From Mucilaginibacter corticis (GTDB taxonomy: Bacteria > Bacteroidota > Bacteroidia > Sphingobacteriales > Sphingobacteriaceae), in NCBI RefSeq assembly GCF_007558865.1, contig NZ_VLPK01000001.1, forward strand, positions 1,860,001-1,924,000: 64,000 bases of DNA, given 5' to 3'. Position 1 is the first letter of the stretch; each line of letters starts with the position of its first letter. The translations under genes were made by a program, and so were the position numbers. The notes beneath the pieces were generated by a model that was not told the origin of the DNA, ran no database searches, and saw only the letters and a program-made list of their open reading frames with translations. Shown piece after piece: positions 7,779 through 20,664 of this stretch.

Positions 7779-10181
7779 ATGATAAAAAACTATTTCAAAA
7801 CTGCCATCAGAAACTTATCACGGCATAAGATCAACTCCGTGATTAACATTGCAGGCCTTGCCGTTGGCTTTGCCGCTTTCCTGCTGATATTTTTGGTGGT
7901 ACAATATGAACAGAGTTTTGATGCTTTTCATACCAAAAAAGACAGGATCTATCGTGTGGTTCGCAACTCGACAGACAAGGTTAATCCCGGCTACCGCACC
8001 GGCGTACCTGTACCGGTTACGGCCACCTTGCGCCATGAACTGCCCGAAGTGAAAAACGCCGCCGCCATAAGCAGCGCCGGCGATGTGCAGGTGGTGGTGC
8101 CGGCAGAAAACGCATCTGCATTAAAAAAATTCAGGGAAAAAGACGGCATTTACTTTGCCGAGCCGCAGTTTTTCCAAATGTTTGATTTCAGCTTGTCAGA
8201 AGGCGACCTAAAAACTGCTCTTACCGAACCCAATACCGTATTGCTTACCAAAGCTACCGCCATTAAATATTTTGGCGATGCAAAAGGGGTAATTGGCAAA
8301 ACCATTAAAATGAGCGGAAAACTTGTTAAAATAACAGGCGTGCTGAATGATCCCCCAACCAACACAGATTTCCCGATGAAAGCAGTGGTATCTTATATTA
8401 CAGTTGCTGCCCGTAACGCCAATAACTGGGGCGGGATAAATGATGAGAATTATTGCTTTGTTGAACTTGCCGCCGGCGACACACAAAGCAGGCTTGACCG
8501 CGCGCTGGCAGGTTTCACCACCCGTTACATCAAACCGGTAAACCATGATTATTACCTGGCAGCGCAGCCCCTGGCCGGATTGCACTATGATGAACGCTAC
8601 GGCAATTTTACCGGGCGTACTTTTAGCAAAGGCCTTATTTTGGCGCTTAACCTTATCGGTTTGTTCCTGTTGATTGTGGCATGCGTAAACTTTATTAACC
8701 TTACCGTTGCGCAGGCTATTAACCGGGGCAGGGAAGTAGGGGTAAGAAAAGTATTGGGCGGCAGCCGCTTACAATTGATGGTACAGTTTTTAGGAGAAAC
8801 GGGTATCACCAGCTTTTTTGCGTTCTTGTTTTCATTGCTTATTGTTGTGTTTTGCCTGCCGGGGCTTAGCAATTTAATGGATATTCATTTATCAGCAGCC
8901 ACCCTTTATAGCGGTAAGTTAATTGTATTTATGCTGGGTACATTAATTATCGTATCGCTTATTTCGGGCATATACCCCGCTTTGGTACTTTCGGGTTTTA
9001 ACCCCGTGGCCGTATTAAAAGGCGGTGGTATGGGTGCTGATCATACACGGGGCGTGTTTTTCAGGCGTGGGCTGGTTGTTTTCCAGTTTGTAATAGCGCA
9101 GGCGCTTATAATAGGTACGCTGGTGGTTACTTCGCAGATGGACTACTTCCGCAATGCCGATATGGGCTTTAGAAAAAGCGCGGTCATTTATGCAAGTTTC
9201 CCGACGGACAGTGTTGCCCGTACCCGGGTTGACTACCTGCATAACGAATTAGCAAAAATACCCGGTGTTGAAAAGGTGGGCATGAGTATGTTCCCCATGG
9301 TTGATGAAGGTGGCTGGGCTACAGAGCTGCGCACGCCGACAAAGAATACGCCCGACTCATATATAGTTGTTAATATGAAGATCTCTGACCCCGGTTTTTT
9401 CAGCGTGTATAATCTCCGGCTCGCTGCAGGCAGGGCTTATTTCCCATCAGATACCATGCGCGAATATGTGGTGAATGAAACTGTGGTTAAAAGTTTAGGC
9501 ATCCGCAACAATCAGGAAGCTATAGGTAAATTGATCAATGTTGGCGGGAGGATTTTACCGATAGTAGGCGTTGTGAAAGATTACCATTATAATTCGCTTC
9601 GCGATGCTATTGGCCCTATTGTAATGTCGTCCGACAAAAGGGGCTTCCATTTGGCCAGCTTGCAGATAGACCTGCGTCAATCAAAATCTGTAGTTGAGGC
9701 GATGGATCGTTTATGGGGCAAAACATTCCCGGAATACTCGTTCGAATATCATTTTATGGATCAGGCTGTCGAGAATTACTACAAACAAGAAAACCAGCTT
9801 TCAAAACTATACACCATATTTTCAGGGATTGCCATTTTTATATCTTGTTTAGGGTTATATGGCTTGATCTCATTTATGGCTGTTCAGCGTAAAAAAGAGA
9901 TCGGCATCCGTAAAGTGCTTGGTGCGCCGGTAAAAAATATAGTGATGCTGTTATCAAAAGAATTTACCGTACTGGTTATCATTGCGTTTTTCATTGCCGC
10001 GCCGCTGGCCTGGTATTTTATGCACCAATGGTTGCAGAACTATACCTTCCATATTAACCTGGGCATTTGGTTTTTCGCCGCCACTATACTATCTTCGATA
10101 AGTATAGCCTGGCTAACCGTGGGTTATACGGCAATAAAAGCAGCGCTGGCAAACCCGGTAAAAAGTTTAAGAACCGAATAG
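7779..10181 (+). CDS. ABC transporter permease, MacB/FtsX type
   Basis: An 800-residue membrane protein with the Bacteroidota double MacB_PCD plus FtsX layout. It opens MIKNYFKTAIRNLSRHK with a first TM helix at about 20-42, then a periplasmic MacB_PCD domain, three TM helices near 285-420 (including GREVGVRKVLGGSR), a second periplasmic domain, and three C-terminal TM helices near 675-795 (KKEIGIRKVLGAPVKN). FtsX-type permeases transmit ATPase force to the periplasm for export or signalling. No ATPase gene is adjacent. The 165 bases upstream hold no other gene. Confidence 0.9.
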   Translation: MIKNYFKTAIRNLSRHKINSVINIAGLAVGFAAFLLIFLVVQYEQSFDAFHTKKDRIYRVVRNSTDKVNPGYRTGVPVPVTATLRHELPEVKNAAAISSAGDVQVVVPAENASALKKFREKDGIYFAEPQFFQMFDFSLSEGDLKTALTEPNTVLLTKATAIKYFGDAKGVIGKTIKMSGKLVKITGVLNDPPTNTDFPMKAVVSYITVAARNANNWGGINDENYCFVELAAGDTQSRLDRALAGFTTRYIKPVNHDYYLAAQPLAGLHYDERYGNFTGRTFSKGLILALNLIGLFLLIVACVNFINLTVAQAINRGREVGVRKVLGGSRLQLMVQFLGETGITSFFAFLFSLLIVVFCLPGLSNLMDIHLSAATLYSGKLIVFMLGTLIIVSLISGIYPALVLSGFNPVAVLKGGGMGADHTRGVFFRRGLVVFQFVIAQALIIGTLVVTSQMDYFRNADMGFRKSAVIYASFPTDSVARTRVDYLHNELAKIPGVEKVGMSMFPMVDEGGWATELRTPTKNTPDSYIVVNMKISDPGFFSVYNLRLAAGRAYFPSDTMREYVVNETVVKSLGIRNNQEAIGKLINVGGRILPIVGVVKDYHYNSLRDAIGPIVMSSDKRGFHLASLQIDLRQSKSVVEAMDRLWGKTFPEYSFEYHFMDQAVENYYKQENQLSKLYTIFSGIAIFISCLGLYGLISFMAVQRKKEIGIRKVLGAPVKNIVMLLSKEFTVLVIIAFFIAAPLAWYFMHQWLQNYTFHINLGIWFFAATILSSISIAWLTVGYTAIKAALANPVKSLRTE

Positions 10182-10224
10182 AGGGGCAAATACCGGGAGT
10201 TTGCCGTTGTTTTATACTAAACCA

Positions 10225-10986
10225 ATGAAAATCATCCTTGTATTTTGCCTTATCAGTTTATTGAGCTTTAACAAAGCCGGCGATAATGTCCTGTCGCGTT
10301 TTAAAACCCCGGTGGGTTACGCGCAGCAAAAAGTTGAGGCTGGCAGCTTTGCCGAATGGTTGCAGCAACTGCCGCTTAAACCAAAAGGCACACCAACGCG
10401 CACTTATAATGGGGCTATAGCCCGTACAGATATTTACACTGCCGCGGTAGTCGATATCAGTGTTGGCACCCAAGATTTGCAGCAATGTGCCGACGCGGTT
10501 ATGCGCCTGCGCGGCGAATATCTTTATCATCAAAAAAAGTATGACGCCATATCTTTCAATTTTGTAAGCGGCTTTAAGTGCGATTATGTGCATTACGCCA
10601 ATGGCTATCGCTACAAAAACAATAAATGGGTGTTAAGCGCGAAAAAGGATTATAGCTATCCTGCCTTTTTAAGATACATGAACCTGGTGTTTTCTTACGC
10701 GGGCACCTTATCGTTAGAGAAAGAGCTTAAACCGGTCAGAACGGTCAATGATGTAAGAACCGGGGATGTATTTATCCACGGCGGTGCGCCGGGTCACTGC
10801 TTTATCGTGATGGATGTGGTAGAAAATCCGCAGCATAAAAAGCAGTTTTTACTGGCGCAAAGCTTTATGCCCGCCCAAAATATCCAGGTGCTGCAAAACG
10901 GCTCGCCTTGGTTCAGTATGGATCAGCCCAGTGATATCGCCTACGGCGAACTGATCAATCCTTTTTATTTACGGCGGTTTGAGTGA
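10225..10986 (+). CDS. DUF4846 domain-containing secreted protein
   Basis: A 253-residue protein with a signal peptide (MKIILVFCLISLLSFNKAG). The body matches DUF4846 as I know it: an ADAVMRLRGEYLY motif, FNFVSGFKCDYVHY, and a C-terminal half with GDVFIHGGAPGHCFIVMD. The His/Cys-containing end resembles NlpC/P60-like sites, but this is only a resemblance. I use ATG 10225; an upstream in-frame TTG at 10201 would add eight residues before the signal peptide. It sits 43 bases after the permease and may be co-transcribed. Confidence 0.75.
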   Translation: MKIILVFCLISLLSFNKAGDNVLSRFKTPVGYAQQKVEAGSFAEWLQQLPLKPKGTPTRTYNGAIARTDIYTAAVVDISVGTQDLQQCADAVMRLRGEYLYHQKKYDAISFNFVSGFKCDYVHYANGYRYKNNKWVLSAKKDYSYPAFLRYMNLVFSYAGTLSLEKELKPVRTVNDVRTGDVFIHGGAPGHCFIVMDVVENPQHKKQFLLAQSFMPAQNIQVLQNGSPWFSMDQPSDIAYGELINPFYLRRFE

Positions 10987-11126
10987 TTTTCGTTTTGCTA
11001 ATTTTTAGACTGCTTTCAAATATTAAGATATTGTTGCTGTCAAAGATTAGCGTATTAGCAGCTTTCTTGTTTTATTGCCATATACAACTTGAAAAGAATG
11101 AGCAGAGATAACATTTTTGCATTTTA

Positions 11127-11453
11127 TTATCTTATAAAAGCAAGCCATTCTTGTAATAATTGTAAAAAATCAGAAATTGGAATTCTTCTGTTTAAATAAT
11201 TTATTTGGACAGTTTTTTCGGTTGGAAAAATTTGCAGTGATGAGCCTCTGACTTCGCCCCATTCTTCTTGAACTGGAATGCCGTGTAATACTTTTTGTAA
11301 ATCTTCTATTTGGATTTCCGTTATTCTTACCTCACAATTGCTTAAATGATTTGCGATTTCAGCATTATTTATATCAGTTGAAATTGCAAAGTAATATAAG
11401 TCACCTGAAGGTGTGGTTTTCTTTTGAAATGTTATGCCGTATTCTTCTTTCAT
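11127..11453 (-). CDS. Hypothetical protein, AT-rich orphan
   Basis: A 108-residue protein I do not recognise. It has no signal peptide or membrane segment. The composition is acidic to neutral, with alternating beta-type segments (QKKTTPSGDLYYFAISTD, EVRITEIQIEDLQKVL) and a final amphipathic helix (DFLQLLQEWLAFIR). Its DNA is visibly more AT-rich than the flanking genes, which hints at recent acquisition. Small stand-alone proteins like this are often immunity or antitoxin proteins, but no toxin partner is next to it, so I assign no function. Confidence 0.55.
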   Translation of the reverse strand: MKEEYGITFQKKTTPSGDLYYFAISTDINNAEIANHLSNCEVRITEIQIEDLQKVLHGIPVQEEWGEVRGSSLQIFPTEKTVQINYLNRRIPISDFLQLLQEWLAFIR

Positions 11454-11487
11454 TGGCTAAATTGTGGTTGATTCCAATAAATAATTA

Positions 11488-12858
11488 TCACTTTGGTCCC
11501 TGCGATAAAATCCTTAACTCTTTAGGATAATAATTATTAACCCGGTTGGGCAGTAACTTGGCCCAGCCAAGCGCCTGGCCCTGGTAGGTCATCAGGCTCC
11601 AACCTTTTTTGGCCTCATTAATGATAAGGTTCTCGCGACGCAGATACAATATAGCGTCATCATAGCTAAGTTCTGTCTCTGCTACCGCATTCTTATTAAC
11701 TATAGTACTTAAAGCCAGCTCATGGTCAGCCACCAGATCGCGCCCTGCCAGTTTGCCAATGCGCACACCCGATTTTTTAATATATAAATGATGCTGTAAT
11801 AAATTCAGGCTTTCTTTATGCTGCTGGTTTATGGCCAGCCAATCATCATTCATCTTAAAAAAGTAATAATTGGCCGGGTCATTAATATAAGGTTTAACCA
11901 GGTCAAACTCGGTATTTACCAGTTTCTGGTTCTTGTTGTTTTTAAAAGATATTAAATTGCCGCTGCTTTCCTTCTTTTTTAAGCACGATACAAACAAACC
12001 CTCGCCTTTAACCTTGCCGGGATAAAAACGATACCCCCATGCCTTTTTCTCTGCAGATTGCGTTTCAACAATTCCCCAGTCTACATTAATAGGTATGCGA
12101 ATAGTTTCCAATTCAAATTCGGTACAAAGCCAATCCAATATGTCCTCGTTTTCCTGGTGCGAGTAAGAGCAGGTACTATATATAAGGTAGCCGTCTTCGG
12201 TTAGCGCCGGGTAGATATCGGCCAGTATACGTTCCTGCCGCTGGTGGCAAAGGTTAACATTGGCCTCGCTCCATTCGTCCATAGCTGCGGGGTCTTTCCT
12301 GAACATGCCCGAGCCTGAACATGGCGCGTCAACTAATATAATATCGAAAAAGCCATGCAGGCGGTTAAAGTCTTTTGGGTCGTTATTAGTTACTATGGTA
12401 TTTGCTGTGCCCCATCGGCTCAGGTTATCGGCCAGGATAGGTACGCGTGTTTTAATGATCTCGTTAGCCACCAACAGGTCGTCGGGCGTCATGGCCGAGT
12501 TTAATAAAGTGCTTTTACCACCGGGCGCGGCACACAGGTCAAGTATTTTTACAGGCTCAGCTGGTTTGATCTGCTTTAATATATGGGCGATAAACATGGA
12601 CGATGCCTCCTGCACATAATAACTGCCGGCATGAAAAAGCGGGTCGAAAGTAAAGGATGGGCGGGTATCTAAATAAAAACCTTCGGGGCACCAGGGGACC
12701 TGGTCATCGGTTTTTAACGTTGTTTTTTTAAAAGGATTGACTCTTATTGAGGTTGGCGGCTCATTATTTTGATGCGCTTCAACAAAATTTACGCGGTCAA
12801 AACCGGGCTCGTCACTTAATGAATCAATAAAATTAGCAGGAAATTGATGGTTTTGCAT
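11488..12858 (-). CDS. RsmF-like 16S rRNA (cytosine-C5) methyltransferase
   Basis: A 456-residue NOL1/NOP2/Sun-family enzyme that makes m5C in RNA using SAM. The SAM-binding motif I is DLCAAPGGKS (107-116). Catalytic motif IV is DAPCSGSG (177-184, Cys180) and motif VI is YSTCSY (Cys230). These two cysteines are the general and nucleophilic residues of the family. The C-terminal half (about 290-456) resembles the RsmF C-terminal RNA-binding (PUA-like) region. The gene ends about 1.1 kb before the 16S gene and is divergent from it. The exact target (C1407 in E. coli RsmF) is inferred. Confidence 0.88.
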   Translation of the reverse strand: MQNHQFPANFIDSLSDEPGFDRVNFVEAHQNNEPPTSIRVNPFKKTTLKTDDQVPWCPEGFYLDTRPSFTFDPLFHAGSYYVQEASSMFIAHILKQIKPAEPVKILDLCAAPGGKSTLLNSAMTPDDLLVANEIIKTRVPILADNLSRWGTANTIVTNNDPKDFNRLHGFFDIILVDAPCSGSGMFRKDPAAMDEWSEANVNLCHQRQERILADIYPALTEDGYLIYSTCSYSHQENEDILDWLCTEFELETIRIPINVDWGIVETQSAEKKAWGYRFYPGKVKGEGLFVSCLKKKESSGNLISFKNNKNQKLVNTEFDLVKPYINDPANYYFFKMNDDWLAINQQHKESLNLLQHHLYIKKSGVRIGKLAGRDLVADHELALSTIVNKNAVAETELSYDDAILYLRRENLIINEAKKGWSLMTYQGQALGWAKLLPNRVNNYYPKELRILSQGPK

Positions 12859-12865
12859 GTGATTT

Positions 12866-12873
12866 CAAATATA
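12866..12873 (-). promoter_or_regulatory. Minus-7 box before the RsmF-like gene
   Basis: TATATTTG on the minus strand (12873-12866) matches TAnnTTTG and ends seven bases before the start codon at 12858. If used, the transcript would be leaderless or nearly so. No alternative ATG lies close inside the gene. Confidence 0.4.
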
Positions 12874-12971
12874 CAAAATCAAAAATTTCCCCGGTATTTA
12901 TCAGTAAATGTTATTTGTAATTGCTGTTTTTCAGCAGGTTATAAACATTGTTGAAAAAAGTGAAGATTTTC

Positions 12972-13002
12972 TTTGCCGGATAGCAGATTCTTCCTACATT
13001 TG
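12972..13002 (+). promoter_or_regulatory. rRNA operon promoter P1
   Basis: TTTG at 12972-12975 and TACATTTG at 12995-13002 are separated by 19 bases, the expected minus-33/minus-7 spacing. The downstream sequence CAACCCGC is shared with P2, giving a 12-base identity (TTTGCAACCCGC) at the two start sites. Confidence 0.7.
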
Positions 13003-13082
13003 CAACCCGCTCAATCAAAAAGGGCGGTTGTTTTTTGAAAAGCGAAGGTTAAAAATAAATATTAAAAAAGTAAAATAAATAC

Positions 13083-13113
13083 TTTGCAGATATCGATTTA
13101 AAATGTACCTTTG
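13083..13113 (+). promoter_or_regulatory. rRNA operon promoter P2
   Basis: TTTG at 13083-13086 and TACCTTTG at 13106-13113 are 19 bases apart. The box is followed by CAACCCGC, as in P1. AT-rich DNA (13040-13082) precedes it, like an UP-element region. Confidence 0.75.
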
Positions 13114-13182
13114 CAACCCGCAAACGAAGGATCTGAGAAGTTCAAAAGTGAGCGAAGCCCCCTCAAATTATTTTAAAATAAA

Positions 13183-13214
13183 TTTGGGAAAGAAGAAAAA
13201 GGTTTATACCTTTG
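13183..13214 (+). promoter_or_regulatory. rRNA operon promoter P3
   Basis: TTTG at 13183-13186 and TACCTTTG at 13207-13214 are 20 bases apart. The minus-7 box is identical to P2. It is preceded by an AT-rich tract (13168-13182) and is the promoter nearest to 16S. Confidence 0.75.
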
Positions 13215-13601
13215 CAGTCCCAAAACGGGGGAGGCCGAAAGGCGAAAAAGCTGAAAGCGAATTTCAGCAGAGAATTGAAAAGAGTTACGATAAAAAGTAA
13301 CCAACAAAACAGAAGATTTAACCTTCGAAAGAAGGTCAAAATTATAAAAGGTTCACTGCGACAGTGGCACCGAGAAAGTTCTTTTAGGAAATAGAAAATC
13401 ATGTAGTAAAGCGGGCCGTTTATGAGTTGGCAGTTTGAAGTTAGTAGTCAGCAATGACTTAATGACCAATGACCAATGACGAATAAATGGTTTGCGAGAA
13501 AAAGAGGAATCGGAAGATATTGTATAAAGATATATAATACAAAGATTAGAAGATTCTGTTATTTATAATAGGGTCAGAGCAATCGAACTTAGACATTTTA
13601 C
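13215..13601 (+). other. rRNA operon leader
   Basis: This transcribed leader holds no believable gene. It contains a perfect tetraloop hairpin ACCTTC-GAAA-GAAGGT (13321-13336), a CACTG/CAGTG hairpin (about 13354-13366), and a boxA-like antitermination site GTTCTTTTA (13378-13386). There is a run of short 7-bp-period repeats (GTTGGCA at 13426, CCAATGA twice near 13464-13478). AAGATATTG at 13514-13522 is complementary to CAATATCTT after 16S and likely forms the base of the 16S processing stem. Confidence 0.65.
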
Positions 13602-15124
<1,523 letters not shown>

Positions 15125-15426
15125 GAGCAATATCTTACCTCCTTTTAAAGTAAAGCAGAACTGCTTACTGCATGATTATTTCTTAAAATAGAGATCAGTG
15201 ATTAAAGATTGGAGATTAGTTGAATGCAACATTCACTAATTCACTCAATCAATAACTCACTCATTATCTATTAAACGTAAACCCAAAGATGAAGCCATCA
15301 TGTGGGCCGGCCTTAAGAGCCAGGACACGGTTGGCAGTTCACAGTTGGCAGATAACAATTGGCAGTTAGCACGAAAGCGAAGCTAACCACTGCAAACTGC
15401 AAACTGACAACTGCAAACTAAAAAAC
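15125..15426 (+). other. 16S to tRNA-Ile spacer
   Basis: This spacer starts with CAATATCTT (15128-15136), the 3' arm of the likely 16S processing stem. It then has a small AAGCA/TGCTT hairpin (15154-15167). It is filled with 7- to 8-bp-period repeats: ATTCACT-type words near 15230-15270 and GTTGGCA/ACTGCAA words near 15330-15420. There is no gene. Confidence 0.6.
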
Positions 15427-15501
15427 AGTCCTGTAGCTCAGCTTGGTTAGAGCACTACACTGATAATGTAGGGGTCAGCAGTTCAAATCTGCTCGGGACT
15501 A
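15427..15501 (+). tRNA. tRNA-Ile (GAT)
   Basis: The seven-base acceptor arms AGTCCTG and CGGGACT pair (one G-U), with A as discriminator. The anticodon loop CTGATAA gives GAT (Ile). The D-loop TAGCTCAG and T-arm GTTCAAATC are standard. CCA is not encoded. It lies in the 16S-23S spacer, the usual place for tRNA-Ile-GAT. Confidence 0.95.
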
Positions 15502-15596
15502 CAATAAGGCAATGATCGAAGGAATGAATTATTGAAATATTGAATATTAAATCATTCATTAATTCAGGCATTCACTAATTCAGACATTAATCTTTC

Positions 15597-15670
15597 GGGG
15601 GATTAGCTCAGCTGGCTAGAGCACCTGCCTTGCACGCAGGGGGTCAACGGTTCGAATCCGTTATTCTCCA
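15597..15670 (+). tRNA. tRNA-Ala (TGC)
   Basis: The acceptor arms GGGGGAT and ATTCTCC pair with two G-U wobbles and discriminator A. The anticodon loop CTTGCAC gives TGC (Ala). The D-arm is TAGCTCAG and the T-arm GTTCGAATC. CCA is not encoded. It follows tRNA-Ile in the spacer, the common Ile-Ala order. Confidence 0.95.
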
Positions 15671-15917
15671 CGCTTTGTAAAGTAGGCAGTAAACAGTTTA
15701 CAGTAAGCAGTTAATACTGCAAACTGAGAACTAAAGACTGCAAACTAAACAAAAAACGTTCTTTGACATATTGGAAGAAGTAAATTGAAAGAGAAAACAA
15801 CAGATAGAGACAGTTGTAGGCTTTCGAGGAAGAGTTATAGCAATATAACAGGACTAAGAAACGACGACTTATCTAAATAAAAGCATACCATACGGCGCAA
15901 AAGGCGTATGAGTAGAA
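15671..15917 (+). other. tRNA-Ala to 23S spacer with boxA and 23S processing-stem arm
   Basis: GTTCTTTGA at 15758-15766 resembles boxA, the rRNA antitermination site. GAGAAAACAACAGA at 15791-15804 is an exact reverse complement of TCTGTTGTTTTCTC at 18851-18864 after 23S. TGACATA (15764-15770) and AAGAAGT (15775-15781) also have complements there, in matching order, so the arms can form a long stem for RNase III. Period-7 CAGT/ACTGCAA repeats occupy 15675-15745. There is no gene. Confidence 0.7.
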
Positions 15918-18787
<2,870 letters not shown>

Positions 18788-19042
18788 GTGTTGGAATAAT
18801 AGGGGCAGGTTCGCCTGCCCCGACCAAAACAACAGACAGATAATAATACATCTGTTGTTTTCTCGATCTACTTACTTCTTTCAATAATATGTCATTGTTT
18901 GTTCAGTGGTTCAATAATATCAATGTTTCATTGGTACTGCCCGCAACAACAAACTAATAAATACGATATCGGTCACGGAATACGGCCATTATGTTCATAC
19001 TAATGAACTAATGAACCAGTAAACCAATGAACCAAAAGCATT
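18788..19042 (+). other. 23S to 5S spacer
   Basis: The spacer contains a perfect UUCG hairpin GGGGCAGG-TTCG-CCTGCCCC (18802-18821). It also holds the 3' arm of the 23S processing stem (18851-18894). A local copy of the leader word, AAAACAACAGA (18826-18836), can pair with 18851-18861 and compete with that stem. An 8-bp-period AATGAACC-type repeat follows (about 18998-19036). There is no gene. Confidence 0.65.
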
Positions 19043-19151
<109 letters not shown>

Positions 19152-19158
19152 ATTTTAT

Positions 19159-19191
19159 AAACCCTGTGAACTAGCGTTCATGGGGTTTTTT
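19159..19191 (+). terminator. rRNA operon terminator
   Basis: AACCCTGTGAAC (19160-19171) pairs with GTTCATGGGGTT (19176-19187), with two wobbles over 12 bp and a 4-base loop, followed by a T run to 19191. This is a classic intrinsic terminator directly after 5S. Confidence 0.85.
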
Positions 19192-19301
19192 GCGTTTGAA
19201 ACTTTTGTTGATATCGACATAGATAGGGATTTGTAATCTTTTTGTTCAAAAAGCTATTGACAATAGCTCATCCTTATATTCGTTAAACCAAAACCTGCTG
19301 T

Positions 19302-19835
19302 ATGCGCCTGTTACGAATAATCTTACTGTTATCATTGTTGTATTGTACTAACACCGTCAAGGCACAGGATATTCCATGGATCAAGGATAAGCCGCTAAAG
19401 TGGAAAGACTTTGCCGGCACGCCTGATAATGGACCTCATGATGCTACAACTCATTCTTATCTTAGATACACATTTTACCATCACCTGCAGGATACTGTGC
19501 ACCAGCTTAGTTTTAAGGTAGAGTGCCTGTTCAGTACGCAGCGATCATGGGTACGACCGGGACATGAAGGCGAAAATCTGTTAAAGCATGAGCAACTGCA
19601 TTTTGATATCACTGAACTTTTTGCTCGTAAATTAATGGCTGCATTTAACGCGGCAACTTATACAGCAAACTATCGCGAAGAAATTCAGGCTATATTTCAG
19701 CGGATCAATAATGATCGCCGGGATATGCAAACCAAGTATGACACCCAAAGCAATCACTCGCACGATAAAGGATTACAGGCTGTTTGGGAACAATATGTAC
19801 ATAATAAACTGGAGCAATTCCCCAGAAACTATTAG
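19302..19835 (+). CDS. DUF922 domain-containing secreted protein (putative zinc protease)
   Basis: A 177-residue protein with a signal peptide (MRLLRIILLLSLLYCTNTVKA). The motif HEQLHFDITELFARKL at 96-111 contains HExxH (96-100), the zincin motif conserved in DUF922. DUF922 proteins are predicted metalloproteases of unknown substrate, usually periplasmic or outer-membrane in Bacteroidota. The rest of the protein is short, with WKDFAGTP near residue 34 as in other members. It is a lone gene just after the rRNA terminator, convergent with the next gene. Confidence 0.8.
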   Translation: MRLLRIILLLSLLYCTNTVKAQDIPWIKDKPLKWKDFAGTPDNGPHDATTHSYLRYTFYHHLQDTVHQLSFKVECLFSTQRSWVRPGHEGENLLKHEQLHFDITELFARKLMAAFNAATYTANYREEIQAIFQRINNDRRDMQTKYDTQSNHSHDKGLQAVWEQYVHNKLEQFPRNY

Positions 19836-19915
19836 TAATATCGCTATATAATAGCGTAAAGAAGAGCAGAAATCACACTACCAATCTTGGATCTTCAACA
19901 ACAAATCTTTAAGAT

Positions 19916-20536
19916 CTAATCTTTAAATTTCAAACAACTACAGGCCGCGTTCATGTTCTTGAAAAATTCAGGCCCTTTTTCGTTAGAAAAGCAGATGGTG
20001 AAAACAGTGCCCACATTGGTTTTTGTGAGCGCGGTTAGCAGGGCGTATTTATAATGCTTTGTGATCGGCGAGTCGTCAAGGTTAAATAAAAAAGTGCTGC
20101 CATCGTCAGCATTATAACGCTCTAAAATATAATCTGGCACTTTTCTTTTTAGGTAGCCATCATCCGGTGTAAACGCGGCTATCTGATTCTCGGCTAACCT
20201 TACGTACAGCGAATCAGGATTAACTACATGTATATTCTTTTCGATAATGAATTTTTCGTTTTCTTTTTGTGTGCTAACCCGAAACCACACCTCGAAATCC
20301 GCGTCGGGCAGTTCCATGGCATAATCAAAAGGGAGGCTTTCTGTATCGGGGGCCTTAATTTCTTTAAATCCCTCGGGGAAAGTAAAAGCAAGGTTTACCT
20401 GGTTTAGCGCGTTAGTAAAGCTTTTAAACTGGCTTACCTGTTGTGTATGATTAGTTTGTGCAAACGCCGGGGTAATTAGCGTAAGTAATAAAATATAAAT
20501 TAATAAGGAGTTAACTTTTTTTGTGACAGTGTTCAT
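19916..20536 (-). CDS. Hypothetical secreted protein
   Basis: A protein of 206 residues with a clear signal peptide (VNSLLIYILLLTLITPAFAQ). I do not recognise the family. The body has alternating charged and aromatic segments (FEVWFRVSTQKENEKFIIEK, DDGYLKRKVPDYILERY) that suggest a beta-rich periplasmic domain, and ends with a Cys pair (ACSCLKF). I use the second Met (20536); an ATG two codons earlier is equally possible. It may form a unit with ftcD, which is 128 bases upstream on the same strand. Confidence 0.65.
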   Translation of the reverse strand: MNTVTKKVNSLLIYILLLTLITPAFAQTNHTQQVSQFKSFTNALNQVNLAFTFPEGFKEIKAPDTESLPFDYAMELPDADFEVWFRVSTQKENEKFIIEKNIHVVNPDSLYVRLAENQIAAFTPDDGYLKRKVPDYILERYNADDGSTFLFNLDDSPITKHYKYALLTALTKTNVGTVFTICFSNEKGPEFFKNMNAACSCLKFKD

Positions 20537-20664
20537 TTGCAATTAAAACCCAAAAACGTTGTTTTTTAGCTTTACATATACGCCGAACTAAAAATAAGGA
20601 TAATTGTAATATTAATTAAAAATATTATACAAGATTAAATTAAAAATTAAACGGAAAGCCTGAT

